The notes below the pieces were generated by a model. It saw only the letters and a list, made by a program, of their open reading frames with translations. It was not told where the DNA came from and ran no database searches. Below, piece after piece: positions 42,664 to 50,437 of a DNA stretch of 64,000 nucleotides. The DNA lies in the NCBI GenBank assembly GCA_934675205.1, contig CAKUPQ010000005.1:1-64000 (forward strand), given 5' to 3'. The stretch's first letter is position 1, and each line of letters opens with the position of its first letter. The position numbers and the translations under genes were made by a program. Origin of the DNA: an uncultured Flavobacteriaceae bacterium (GTDB lineage Bacteria; Bacteroidota; Bacteroidia; Flavobacteriales; Flavobacteriaceae).

Positions 42664-45090
42664 TTATCTTAAACTTGCCCCTAATTTTTCGGTCAGATTC
42701 GATACAATTTTCGACATTGTTTTTTCGATTTTTTCATCAGTCAGGGTTTTTTCTTCGTCCTGAAGAATAAAACTTACCGCATACGATTTTTTCCCTTGAG
42801 GTAGCTTATCTCCCTGATATACATCGAACAAATCAATTTCTTTAACCAACTTTTTATCGGTTTGTTCGGCTATCTGATAAATGCTTTCAAAGGTGATATT
42901 TTCGTCCAAAAGCAAAGCCAAATCACGTCTTACTTCAGGATATTTCGCAATTTCGGTAAATTTGATTTTGTCCGAAACCAATTTGATAACATTTCCCCAT
43001 TTTACATCAGCATACAAAACTTCCTGCTTGATGTCGAAATGTTTCAGAATTTGTTTTTTCAACACTCCAAATTCTGCTAAAACCTCATTTCCTTTTACCA
43101 ACGAAATTCCCTCCGAAAAAATATCATTAGACACAACAGAAGTTCTTAAACCTTTAATCCCCAAACGATTAAATATATTCGAAAGATGTGCTTTCAACAA
43201 AAAGAAATCTGATTTTTGGGATTTTTCGAGCCAACTTTCAGCACTTCTGTTTCCCGTAACGAAAATAGCCAAATGCTTGTTTTCGATATAGTTTTTATCT
43301 TGGTTTTTGTAAGTATTTCCGAATTCGTAGAATTTCAAATCTGCATTTTTTCGGTTGATGTTGTACGAAACAGCCTCCAATCCGCTAAATAACAGGGACT
43401 GACGCATAACCGATAAATCACTACTCAACGGATTCAGAATCGTTACGTTCTGCTCTTGTAACAACTGCTCCGAAAGTTTAATGTATTCGGGAGTAGTCAA
43501 TGAATTGGACATAATCTCGTTAAACCCATTCGAAGTCAATAAGTTAGCGATGATATTTTGCAATTTATATTCTTCTGTTGGAGACGAATTGGCAATCGAA
43601 GCATTGAGCTTTTGAACGGAGTCAATATTGTTGTATCCGTAAACCCTCAAAACATCTTCAACAACATCAATTTCCCTCTGAACATCAACTCTATACGGAG
43701 GGATTGTAAGCCCTAAACCGACATCAGAAATACTTCCGATTTTGATTTCCAAAGAAGTCAGAATATTTTTTACTGCCTCTTTCGGGATTTCCTGTCCTAT
43801 AATTTTGTTCAGTGTTTCAAAATGCAGAAATACTTGTTGTCCTTCGATTTTTTTCGGATAAATGTCTATAATATCAGACGTTACCTCTCCTCCTGCCAAT
43901 TCCTTGATAAGTATAACCGCTCTTTTGAGGGCATATTCGGTAATAGTCGGGTCAATTCCTCTCTCATAACGGAAAGATGCATCAGAATTTATCGAATGAC
44001 GTTTTGCCGATTTTCGTATCGAAACTGCATCAAAATAAGCACTTTCTATAAATATATTTGAAGTGGATTCCGTAACAGCAGAGTTTTTTCCTCCCATAAC
44101 TCCAGCCAAAGCCATCGGAACTTCATCGTTATAAATTATCAAATCTTCTGCATTCAACGTACGTTCTACATCATCAAGAGTTACGAATTTCGTTCCCTCA
44201 ACTGCTGTTTTTACGACAACTTTATTCCCTTTAATTTTCGAGGCATCGAATATGTGAAGCGGTTGCCCCAAATCGTGAAGCACATAATTACTAATATCGA
44301 CTATATTGTTTTTCGGAGTAAGTCCGATAGCTTTCAAACGGTTTTTGAGCCATTCGGGAGATTCCTTAACCGTAACCCCCGAAATCGTAACCCCACAATA
44401 TCTCGGACAAAGTTTAGACTCAACCACATCAACATCAATTTTTAACGTACGCTTATCAACTCTAAAACTGCTTATTGACGGAGTAATCAACTCTGAATGA
44501 ATGTTTTCTGACTGTTGCAATCCTGCTTTAATATCCCGAGCCACTCCCAAATGACTCATCGCATCAGCACGATTCGGAGTAAGCCCGATTTCAAAAACTT
44601 CATCACTTTCGATGTTGTAAATTTCGCTTACAGGACTTCCGATTTTGGCTTTTTTGTCAAGAACTAAAATACCTTCGTGGGAAGTTCCCAAGCCAAGTTC
44701 GTCTTCTGCACATATCATTCCGAGGCTGTCTTCCCCTCTTATTTTTCCCTTTTTGATTTGAAACGGATTTCCCTCCGAATCATACAAAGTCGTTCCGATG
44801 GTAGCCACAGCCACTTTCTGTCCGACTGCCACATTTGAGGCTCCACAAACGATTTGCAACGGTTTTTCTTCTCCTACATCAACAGTTGTGATTTTGAGTT
44901 TGTCTGCATTTGGGTGTTTTTCGCACGTAAGAACAAGCCCGACTACAACTCCTTCTAATCCTCCTTTTACGGATTCAAATTTTTCCACTCCCTCAACTTC
45001 CAAGCCCAAATCCGTAAGAAGTGTTGAGATTTCCTGCGATGTTTTATTCGTTTTTATAAATTGCTTTAACCAATTATAAGATATTCTCAT
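42664..45090 (-). CDS. pheT: Phenylalanyl-tRNA synthetase beta subunit
   Basis: 808 residues from the ATG at 45090 (MRISYNWLKQFI, the family start). Domains in order: N-terminal, EMAP/tRNA-binding (CEKHPNADKLKITTVDVG, about 60-80), B3/B4 editing region, B5 (PKKIEGQQVFLHFETLNKIIG), catalytic-like core, C-terminal FDX-ACB (KYPEVRRDLALLLDENITF). Pairs with PheS, which is not in the window. A TATCTTTG element lies at 45121-45128 on the minus strand. Confidence 0.97.
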   Translation of the reverse strand: MRISYNWLKQFIKTNKTSQEISTLLTDLGLEVEGVEKFESVKGGLEGVVVGLVLTCEKHPNADKLKITTVDVGEEKPLQIVCGASNVAVGQKVAVATIGTTLYDSEGNPFQIKKGKIRGEDSLGMICAEDELGLGTSHEGILVLDKKAKIGSPVSEIYNIESDEVFEIGLTPNRADAMSHLGVARDIKAGLQQSENIHSELITPSISSFRVDKRTLKIDVDVVESKLCPRYCGVTISGVTVKESPEWLKNRLKAIGLTPKNNIVDISNYVLHDLGQPLHIFDASKIKGNKVVVKTAVEGTKFVTLDDVERTLNAEDLIIYNDEVPMALAGVMGGKNSAVTESTSNIFIESAYFDAVSIRKSAKRHSINSDASFRYERGIDPTITEYALKRAVILIKELAGGEVTSDIIDIYPKKIEGQQVFLHFETLNKIIGQEIPKEAVKNILTSLEIKIGSISDVGLGLTIPPYRVDVQREIDVVEDVLRVYGYNNIDSVQKLNASIANSSPTEEYKLQNIIANLLTSNGFNEIMSNSLTTPEYIKLSEQLLQEQNVTILNPLSSDLSVMRQSLLFSGLEAVSYNINRKNADLKFYEFGNTYKNQDKNYIENKHLAIFVTGNRSAESWLEKSQKSDFFLLKAHLSNIFNRLGIKGLRTSVVSNDIFSEGISLVKGNEVLAEFGVLKKQILKHFDIKQEVLYADVKWGNVIKLVSDKIKFTEIAKYPEVRRDLALLLDENITFESIYQIAEQTDKKLVKEIDLFDVYQGDKLPQGKKSYAVSFILQDEEKTLTDEKIEKTMSKIVSNLTEKLGASLR

Positions 45091-45135
45091 TTCTTTTAAA
45101 TAGATGTTTTTGTTGACTTGCAAAGATAATTTTTT

Positions 45136-45175
45136 TACCACGAATTATTGCGAATGTTTGCGAATGTTTTTTACT
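45136..45175. repeat. Short TTACCACGAATTATTGCGAATG-type repeat remnant
   Basis: ACCACGAATTATTGCGAATG followed by a second TTTGCGAATG, upstream of pheT. Resembles the CCACxGATT intergenic family but has only one arm. Confidence 0.35.
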
Positions 45176-45244
45176 ATATCACGTTTTGATACTTTGATAA
45201 GCTACTTTTGTCTGAAATAATTAAAAAAATATTTGATTATTGCG

Positions 45245-45252
45245 TATATTTG
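45245..45252 (+). promoter_or_regulatory. -7 element at the edge of the cassette array
   Basis: TATATTTG ends 4 bases before the first cassette boundary (GTTATAGGC, 45256). It could drive all the + strand cassette genes. No good -33 word is seen at the right distance. Confidence 0.45.
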
Positions 45253-45355
45253 TGAGTTATAGGCAAGTGTATTGAACGATACAACAACCTTTAAACTGAC
45301 AAAAAACATTTAAACTATAGGTTGAAATTTAGTATAATAAAAAAATAACTAAGAA

Positions 45356-45835
45356 ATGAGCTTGTTTAAAAAACTATTTGGATCTAATAAACCTAAAGGT
45401 TTTATGGATGAATTTTGGGGAAGTCTTGAATATGAAAGCAAGACAGATATCTACGGAAAAAAACAATTTTCAAAAAATCCTAAAGGGCAAATTAAATTTT
45501 ACAATATGGATGTGAAAATAGATTTGGAATGTGGAAAAAATGGAACAAATCAAGAACAAAAGGCATTTTTCATTCAGATAAATAACGAATTCCCGAAAAT
45601 TATTTCTGAAAAACTAATTCCAATACTTAATTCTGAGCTAGCCAAATGGTTAGACGTTCCATCTCATCAAGTAAATTTTGATAATGATTTTATTTTGAAT
45701 GAATTGTTTTTGCCAATGTGTCTGAATTTTCCAGTAAAATGGAAAATGGTTCTTTACTACCCAAAAATCGATCAGTTTATGACTGTTCATTTTGTAGATT
45801 TTGAACCTCAAACAAAAATACAATTTGAAAGCTAA
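45356..45835 (+). CDS. Cassette 1 gene, unknown function
   Basis: 159 residues, soluble, no signal peptide. Recognisable only as a compact mixed alpha/beta protein: FMDEFWGSLEYESKTDIYGK, AFFIQINNEFPKIISEKLIP, FPVKWKMVLYYPKIDQFM. It looks like one of the small domain-of-unknown-function proteins frequent in accessory regions. It starts 100 bases inside the cassette and occupies its front half. Confidence 0.65.
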   Translation: MSLFKKLFGSNKPKGFMDEFWGSLEYESKTDIYGKKQFSKNPKGQIKFYNMDVKIDLECGKNGTNQEQKAFFIQINNEFPKIISEKLIPILNSELAKWLDVPSHQVNFDNDFILNELFLPMCLNFPVKWKMVLYYPKIDQFMTVHFVDFEPQTKIQFES

Positions 45836-46105
45836 AACAGAGAAAAATAATACAATTAGCAATGGGCAGGTTTTGCTAATATTTACAAAAATTTCAGCAA
45901 TGCAAATGAATAAAAAATTAAAGAGCAAGAAAATCCGCTTTTACGCGACATGTGGCAGCACATTATTTTTGTTTGAAACCATTGGACTTGTTCCGTTTAC
46001 AAGAGTTATTTTTATTAAATATTTAGATGCAGAGCATCCTATTTGAGTTCTGTCAGTAACGGATGAAATAGTAATGGACATAACTCACGATAATCGAGAA
46101 CACCA
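45836..46105 (+). other. Mostly non-coding rear part of cassette 1
   Basis: A 270-base stretch before the hairpin site. It contains one candidate short ORF (45900-46046); otherwise I see no gene or RNA. Confidence 0.5.
45900..46046 (+). CDS. Possible 48-residue ORF in cassette 1
   Basis: ATG at 45900 (or 45906) to the stop at 46046. The product has a basic start (KKLKSKKIRFY) and a mildly hydrophobic middle (TLFLFETIGLVPFTRVIFIKYL). It could be a small membrane-associated protein or chance. No homology known to me. Confidence 0.25.
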   Translation: MQMNKKLKSKKIRFYATCGSTLFLFETIGLVPFTRVIFIKYLDAEHPI

Positions 46106-46239
46106 GCCTATAACAGGCGTTTGGCTCAATGGCGGGTGACGTGGTTAATTGAACATTCTACCTCGCATCAACTTTTGTGGTGTATTGATAGTTTTCTGCT
46201 CCGAAATCCGCCACTGCGCCAAGCGCCAAAACGTTGTGC
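46106..46239 (+). repeat. attC-like site A, end of cassette 1
   Basis: Outer arm GCCTATAAC (46106-46114), then the long arm 46116-46135, which pairs with 46208-46227 at 17 of 20 positions. The right end CCAAAACG is followed by GTTGTGC (46233-46239), the start of cassette 2. The core text AATGGCGGGT is shared with sites B and, in part, C. Total about 134 bases, within the size range of integron attC sites. Confidence 0.6.
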
Positions 46240-46832
46240 GTCATTTTAAAAAAAAACGCTAAACAAAATTAAACATCAAAATAATGATAAAAAAATGGTT
46301 AAAATTGTTTAAACAAAATAATATCAAGATTGACCTTGATGTCATTAAAGAAGCCATAAAAGATTATAGAAGTGACGGAAAAGAATTGATGCGAAAACTT
46401 GCAGAAAAATACGGACTTGATATTGAAAATGAAAAAGATTATGAAAAGTTAATCGCAAAAAACAACGAAGAAATACCTAGAAATGGAGAACTTTCGCAAC
46501 GCTGGAATTATGCTTTTCACGGTTGTGAATGTGGATTTTATAATAAAAAACATAAACAACAAGTCGAAGTTGTATTAAGTAACCAACCTGAATTTGGACA
46601 CATTGATTCTTGGTTTCTCTTATCTTATATGCAATCAACTGAAAAATACAAAAAAGAAATAGAAGGAATTAATTGGCAACAACTTAAACCTTTAATTGAA
46701 AAGTTATATAAAACTGGTGAAATTGAATCTGTAAATAAATAAAAACGAACGCACAACAAGGGCTTTGCAAAATGGCGGGTTAAGTGATAATTGGAAGTTT
46801 TGTACTTCGTAATCCGCAAAAGTCCCAAAACG
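46234..46832 (+). mobile_element. Integron-like gene cassette 2
   Basis: A 599-base unit. Begins at GTTGTGCGT (46233-46241) and has the exact reverse complement ACGCACAAC at 46749-46757. Ends at CCAAAACG before GTTAGCGGT. One gene, 51 bases after the boundary. Confidence 0.6.
46284..46742 (+). CDS. Cassette 2 gene, small cytosolic protein of unknown function
   Basis: 152 residues, soluble. A basic helical N-terminus (KKWLKLFKQNNIKIDLDVIKEAIKDY) is followed by a compact domain with WNYAFHGCECGFYN, VVLSNQPEFGHIDSWFL and INWQQLKPLIEKLY. The HG...C-x-C...ID..F layout recalls the DUF6896-type group, but I would not insist. Its stop lies 7 bases before the attC-like outer arm. Confidence 0.65.
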   Translation: MIKKWLKLFKQNNIKIDLDVIKEAIKDYRSDGKELMRKLAEKYGLDIENEKDYEKLIAKNNEEIPRNGELSQRWNYAFHGCECGFYNKKHKQQVEVVLSNQPEFGHIDSWFLLSYMQSTEKYKKEIEGINWQQLKPLIEKLYKTGEIESVNK

Positions 46833-46839
46833 TTAGCGG
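46749..46839 (+). repeat. attC-like site B, end of cassette 2
   Basis: Outer arm ACGCACAAC (46749-46757), left arm with GGGCTTTGC and AATGGCGGGT (46760-46780), right arm CCGCAAAAGTCCC (46814-46826), then CCAAAACG and GTTAGCG. Pairing is GGG-CTTT against GGGACTTT, i.e. with an unpaired base, which recalls the extrahelical bases of attC. Confidence 0.6.
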
Positions 46840-46992
46840 TAATTTTCCATATAAACTTTAATAATGAATTATTTTGATAAAATTTCAATAAATTCAAAAA
46901 TAGGAATTAAAGAGATTGTTGAAAAAATCACTAAAGACATTCAATAAAAAAACTACTACCAACAAAGGCTTGGTGAAATGCAGGGTTAAGTA
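46833..46992 (+). mobile_element. Truncated cassette 3
   Basis: Begins at GTTAGCGGTA (46832-46841). Its outer arm TACTACCAAC (46954-46963) is complementary at 7 of 10 positions. The left half of a site follows (AGGCTTGGTGAAATGCAGGGTTAAGT), but no right arm or CCAAAACGTT occurs before the tRNA. Probably a deletion remnant. Confidence 0.5.
46864..46947 (+). pseudogene. 27-codon remnant of a cassette gene
   Basis: ATG at 46864, stop 46945-46947; the product starts MNYFDKISINSKIGIKEIVE. It lies 32 bases after the cassette boundary, where the cassette gene should start, but is far too short. Likely the front end of a lost gene. Confidence 0.35.
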
Positions 46993-47142
46993 CAAAAAAA
47001 GCTAAAGCAACAAAAAAATCTTTGTATTTACAAAAAAAACCTCTAATTGTGTAACTTGCTGTTAATTTAAAAATCAGATTTTCATAGAGTTATATTTTCG
47101 TAAAAAAATATTTTCTCAGATTTATAAAAAAAACGCAACTAT
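46993..47142. other. AT-rich spacer between cassettes and tRNA
   Basis: I see no gene, repeat arm or RNA here; A runs dominate. Confidence 0.4.
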
Positions 47143-47175
47143 TTCTTGCAGAATCAAAAACCTGTTGTATATTTG
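47143..47175 (+). promoter_or_regulatory. Promoter of tRNA-Val
   Basis: TTCTTG (47143-47148), 19 bases, TATATTTG (47168-47175). The predicted start is about 7 bases before the tRNA. Confidence 0.6.
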
Positions 47176-47189
47176 CACTCACAAAACAA

Positions 47190-47264
47190 GGGCGATTAGC
47201 TCAGCTGGTTCAGAGCACCTCGTTTACACCGAGGGGGTCGGGGGTTCGAACCCCTCATCGCCCA
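47190..47264 (+). tRNA. tRNA-Val (anticodon TAC)
   Basis: Acceptor GGGCGAT pairs with ATCGCCC, D arm GCTC/GAGC, anticodon stem CCTCG/CGAGG around TTTACAC, T loop TTCGAAC. Discriminator A; CCA is not encoded. It borders the prophage, so its 3' half is the likely attachment site. Confidence 0.95.
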
Positions 47265-47289
47265 CTAAAACGGAAGTTTTAAAAAGCAT

Positions 47290-47335
47290 AAGCACACACT
47301 TCAGATGTAAAAGTCTGAAAATGTGTGCTTTTTGT
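47290..47335 (+). terminator. Terminator after tRNA-Val
   Basis: AAGCACACA (47290-47298) pairs with TGTGTGCTT (47322-47330), with the inner stem TTCAGA/TCTGAA and a T run. Confidence 0.75.
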
Positions 47336-47356
47336 TTGTTTTAAATTTTCGTAGTA

Positions 47357-48535
47357 ATGAAAGAGGAAGTATGTTTTGACACGAGGATTGACACGTATAA
47401 ACTTTATGTGTCAATGAATGCAAGATTTGTTTTAAGAAAAGACTCCTGCAGGGATTTCCGTATGCCTGTGTACCTACATCTAACAGGTAACAAAAAACGG
47501 GAACGAATTTTTTTAGACCTATGGGTTGACAGCCGTCAATGGGACGAAAAAAATAACCGTCTGAAGAATACTAAAGAAAATTACGACTCTAATTTAATTT
47601 TGGAAAACGTAACTAAAAAGATTACTTCTATAAAAACGAGTTATCGTTTAGCTGACAGAGTACTCACTCCTACTTTGCTTAAAAAAGAACTCAAAGAGAA
47701 TTTACCCAGGGTGAATTTTGTGAGTTTCTGTAAATATTGTCTTGATGAAGAAAGACAATATATGAAGCCTGGTACTCAAAAGAAAAACGAAGCGGTATAT
47801 CACAAGCTCTATAACTACAATGATGAAATATTTTTTACGGAAATTACTCTGGAGTGGTTCAGAAAATACAGAACACACTTGAAACTGATCGGAAATAACA
47901 GCGTAACCATAAACGGAAATATTATTATTCTAAAAAAATATTTGCGGAGAGCTCAAAAGTCCGGGATTAAATTAGTCATCGACCTTGATGATGTGGTTGG
48001 AGGAAGTACTAAGGGAAACAGGAACTATCTTAATGTTATAGAGCTGAAGAAGTTTTATAACTACTACTTTAATGAGTTCATTCCCGAAAGCAGAAGACTC
48101 GCTTTAGGTTATTTCCTTTTTTCCTGCTTTACGGGTTTGCGGATTTCCGATGTGCAGAAAATCGAACGTAAAGAAGTTTTACATTGCGATTTTCAGTTTG
48201 TAACAACCAAAACCGAAAAATCGCAAAACATTGAGCTGAACCAAAAAGTAAAGGAACTTATCAAGCACGATGAAAATTTATTCAAAACTAAATTTACAGA
48301 CCAATTTCTGAATAGAGAAATTAAAGGAATAGCTACCTATCTCGGAGTGCGTAAACATATTACGTTTCATGTTGCCCGACACACTTTTGCAACCTCTTTC
48401 CTCCGAGCTGGAGGAAAGGTGCAGAATTTACAAAAGCTTTTAGGGCACTCCGAAATAAAAGAAACGATGATATATGTTCACTTGGTTGAATCGGAAGCTA
48501 ATACGGAAATTCACTTAATGGATAATCTATTTTAA
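47357..48535 (+). CDS. Tyrosine-type site-specific integrase of the prophage
   Basis: 392 residues. N-terminal arm-binding region, SAM-like core-binding domain (about 115-215), catalytic domain with Arg262 (TGLRISDV), His338-x-x-Arg341 (HVARHTFAT), His364 (LGHSE) and Tyr373 (MIYVHL): a complete active set. It starts 92 bases after tRNA-Val. It looks like a Bacteroidota phage/ICE integrase, not an integron IntI. Its 3' end overlaps the convergent phage gene by 9 bases. Confidence 0.92.
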   Translation: MKEEVCFDTRIDTYKLYVSMNARFVLRKDSCRDFRMPVYLHLTGNKKRERIFLDLWVDSRQWDEKNNRLKNTKENYDSNLILENVTKKITSIKTSYRLADRVLTPTLLKKELKENLPRVNFVSFCKYCLDEERQYMKPGTQKKNEAVYHKLYNYNDEIFFTEITLEWFRKYRTHLKLIGNNSVTINGNIIILKKYLRRAQKSGIKLVIDLDDVVGGSTKGNRNYLNVIELKKFYNYYFNEFIPESRRLALGYFLFSCFTGLRISDVQKIERKEVLHCDFQFVTTKTEKSQNIELNQKVKELIKHDENLFKTKFTDQFLNREIKGIATYLGVRKHITFHVARHTFATSFLRAGGKVQNLQKLLGHSEIKETMIYVHLVESEANTEIHLMDNLF

Positions 48536-50437
48536 AGATTCCGTCTCGATTTCAGTTTCAAAAATATCTGATTCGATTTCGTTACGATTCAGTAATTTAA
48601 TGATATGGTAATTTCCGTACGCAAATATTTTTTTACCTAATTTGTAAGCTACTTCAAACGGAGCTATAAAGCTCCATTTAAAACCAACTGAACGAATACG
48701 AAAATCAAACCAGCTGTTATAAAATTTTTCGTGAACAGACGGAACCTGAAGTTCTGTTGTATTCCTTGTCAAATTCAAATCGTCCTGAAGACCGTCATAT
48801 ACCACGAACAAAGGTTTTGCATTATCCTTTAAAAAAGAGTGAGCTGTCAAAACTCCTTTTCGGAAAGCTAAAGGTAAGGGTAAAGCATTAATGTTGATTT
48901 CGTTTGTTTTTTCGTCCGGGACAAACCCCTCGTTTAAAACACCACTCGAAGAATGGAACACAGGTAGGTAGTTGTACGTTTCTGAATCTACATCTTGAAA
49001 TTTCAACAAAAAAGACATTCCTTTCTGAAACGACATCGTAGGTTTTGAAACTTGGTAGTCAGACAAATCAACTGTATCAAAAAAGTTAATTTGGTCCTCT
49101 ACAAAATTCAACTGTATCTGATTTTCTTTAATTCCGATATCGAGATTAAACCAGTTTTTTAAGGTCGTTACCAAATCCCCAAAAGTCATATCCGGAACAG
49201 CTCTCGAAATATCTACTTTGTTTTCGTTGTTGATGGTCGGAATAACCTCTCCGTCTACTTCGTGAAGTGCTATCGGGTTTACCCAAAGAGTAGATACCTC
49301 CATTGTAATATTAGGATTCCCTTCTTTATAGTCGGATGTTTCAATCTCTAAAGTTATTTTATCTTCCAAAGATGAAACATCAGTATCTATTACTATGTCG
49401 ATGTTAAAAGATTTGGGGTGTATGTAAAACCCAGAGAACGAACCATAAGGTAAATAAAGGTTTCCCTGTTGTAAAATACTTCCGTTATAAGATATCTTAT
49501 AGGTTATAGGTTTGTCAAAAAGCCAATCGGGTTTCCTTGGGTATTTCAAGTTTATTTTCCCGATGATTCTATACTTACCTTTTTCAGGAATAAGCACTTC
49601 TTTTTTATAATTCCTCCACGTGAAGTAAATTAAATTTGAAGCATAACCGGGTATAGGAATATTTTCTTCACTTACTACAAAGGTTTCATCAGCCTGTGAA
49701 ATTTCCAAATCAATATGTTCAAAAACTTTTTCCTGGTAATAGTTTAACTCTGAATAAAGTAACACATTTTTAAATAAATCGTGCGTAATAAAGTTTCCCG
49801 AAAGAACATATCCTTCAGACTCAAACCCTGTTCTTAAAACGTGCAACAGGTATGGTAGAGGTTGCATTATGTTTCGGTTATAGATAATTTCCTCTTCTAA
49901 ATCAACTTCATTTTCTATGAAAGCTCCCTCTTTATAGTTGTTGAGGATATTTTCAAAAGCAAACCAAATATCGTCTTCTTCAGGGTTCTCTATTTTATCC
50001 ACGTGGATTTGAGGAAAATTATAACTAACAGCTGGATACCCCTGTGTTATGACCGATTTTGCGTGTTGGTAAATATCCTCTACTTCAACCACTCCGAACG
50101 GAAGCTCCGAGAGTTTCTTGCTAAAGTTCGGGAACTCGTCAAAACCATAACGCAAAACACAACTCATTACATCTCCGGTTATTTCTTCAATTTCTAAAGA
50201 GGCTTTGCTCTTTGTGTCGTTGTGCCAATAACGTACTTCGAATAAATATTCTCCCGAAGAAATCAAATGTTCGTTGATAAAACCAAACATAACAGCCGAT
50301 TCGTCATTAAGCCGAACATCAAAAGGCAGAGAAAACTTCGTGAAAATGCTGTCCGAAAACCAATGCGTTTGTTCAGTATCAGAAATTTTCAGACCCGAAA
50401 GGTCTAACTCGAAATTAGAGTGAGTGATTTTCCTCAT
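48527..50437 (-). CDS. Prophage tail-tip/structural protein, unknown
   Basis: 636 residues from the ATG at 50437 (the frame to 50464 is longer). Predominantly beta: FELDLSGLKISDTEQTHWF, SPRKPDWLFDKPI-type strands, IHPKSFNIDIVIDTD and a middle helical insert. Position downstream of the tape measure on the late strand suggests a baseplate or tail-hub component. No enzymatic motif seen. It overlaps the next upstream gene by 23 bases, so coupled translation is likely. Confidence 0.55.
   Translation of the reverse strand: MRKITHSNFELDLSGLKISDTEQTHWFSDSIFTKFSLPFDVRLNDESAVMFGFINEHLISSGEYLFEVRYWHNDTKSKASLEIEEITGDVMSCVLRYGFDEFPNFSKKLSELPFGVVEVEDIYQHAKSVITQGYPAVSYNFPQIHVDKIENPEEDDIWFAFENILNNYKEGAFIENEVDLEEEIIYNRNIMQPLPYLLHVLRTGFESEGYVLSGNFITHDLFKNVLLYSELNYYQEKVFEHIDLEISQADETFVVSEENIPIPGYASNLIYFTWRNYKKEVLIPEKGKYRIIGKINLKYPRKPDWLFDKPITYKISYNGSILQQGNLYLPYGSFSGFYIHPKSFNIDIVIDTDVSSLEDKITLEIETSDYKEGNPNITMEVSTLWVNPIALHEVDGEVIPTINNENKVDISRAVPDMTFGDLVTTLKNWFNLDIGIKENQIQLNFVEDQINFFDTVDLSDYQVSKPTMSFQKGMSFLLKFQDVDSETYNYLPVFHSSSGVLNEGFVPDEKTNEININALPLPLAFRKGVLTAHSFLKDNAKPLFVVYDGLQDDLNLTRNTTELQVPSVHEKFYNSWFDFRIRSVGFKWSFIAPFEVAYKLGKKIFAYGNYHIIKLLNRNEIESDIFETEIETESLK

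Larger units (their letters stand above)
45257..46233 (+). mobile_element. Integron-like gene cassette 1
   Basis: A 977-base unit. It begins at GTTATAGGC (45256-45264) and has the exact reverse complement GCCTATAAC at 46106-46114, at the outer edge of a terminal hairpin site. The site ends in CCAAAACG and the next boundary GTT (46233). It carries the gene at 45356 and possibly a 48-codon ORF at 45900. The layout gene-then-recombination-site, with the outer arm complementary to the start of the same unit, is that of an integron cassette. Confidence 0.6.

Noticed and set aside
47357..48535. The tyrosine recombinase as the integron integrase of the cassette array
   Set aside because: It sits beyond tRNA-Val with phage genes, faces away from the array, and no IntI-specific insert was recognised. 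A role on the cassettes cannot be excluded but is not supported.
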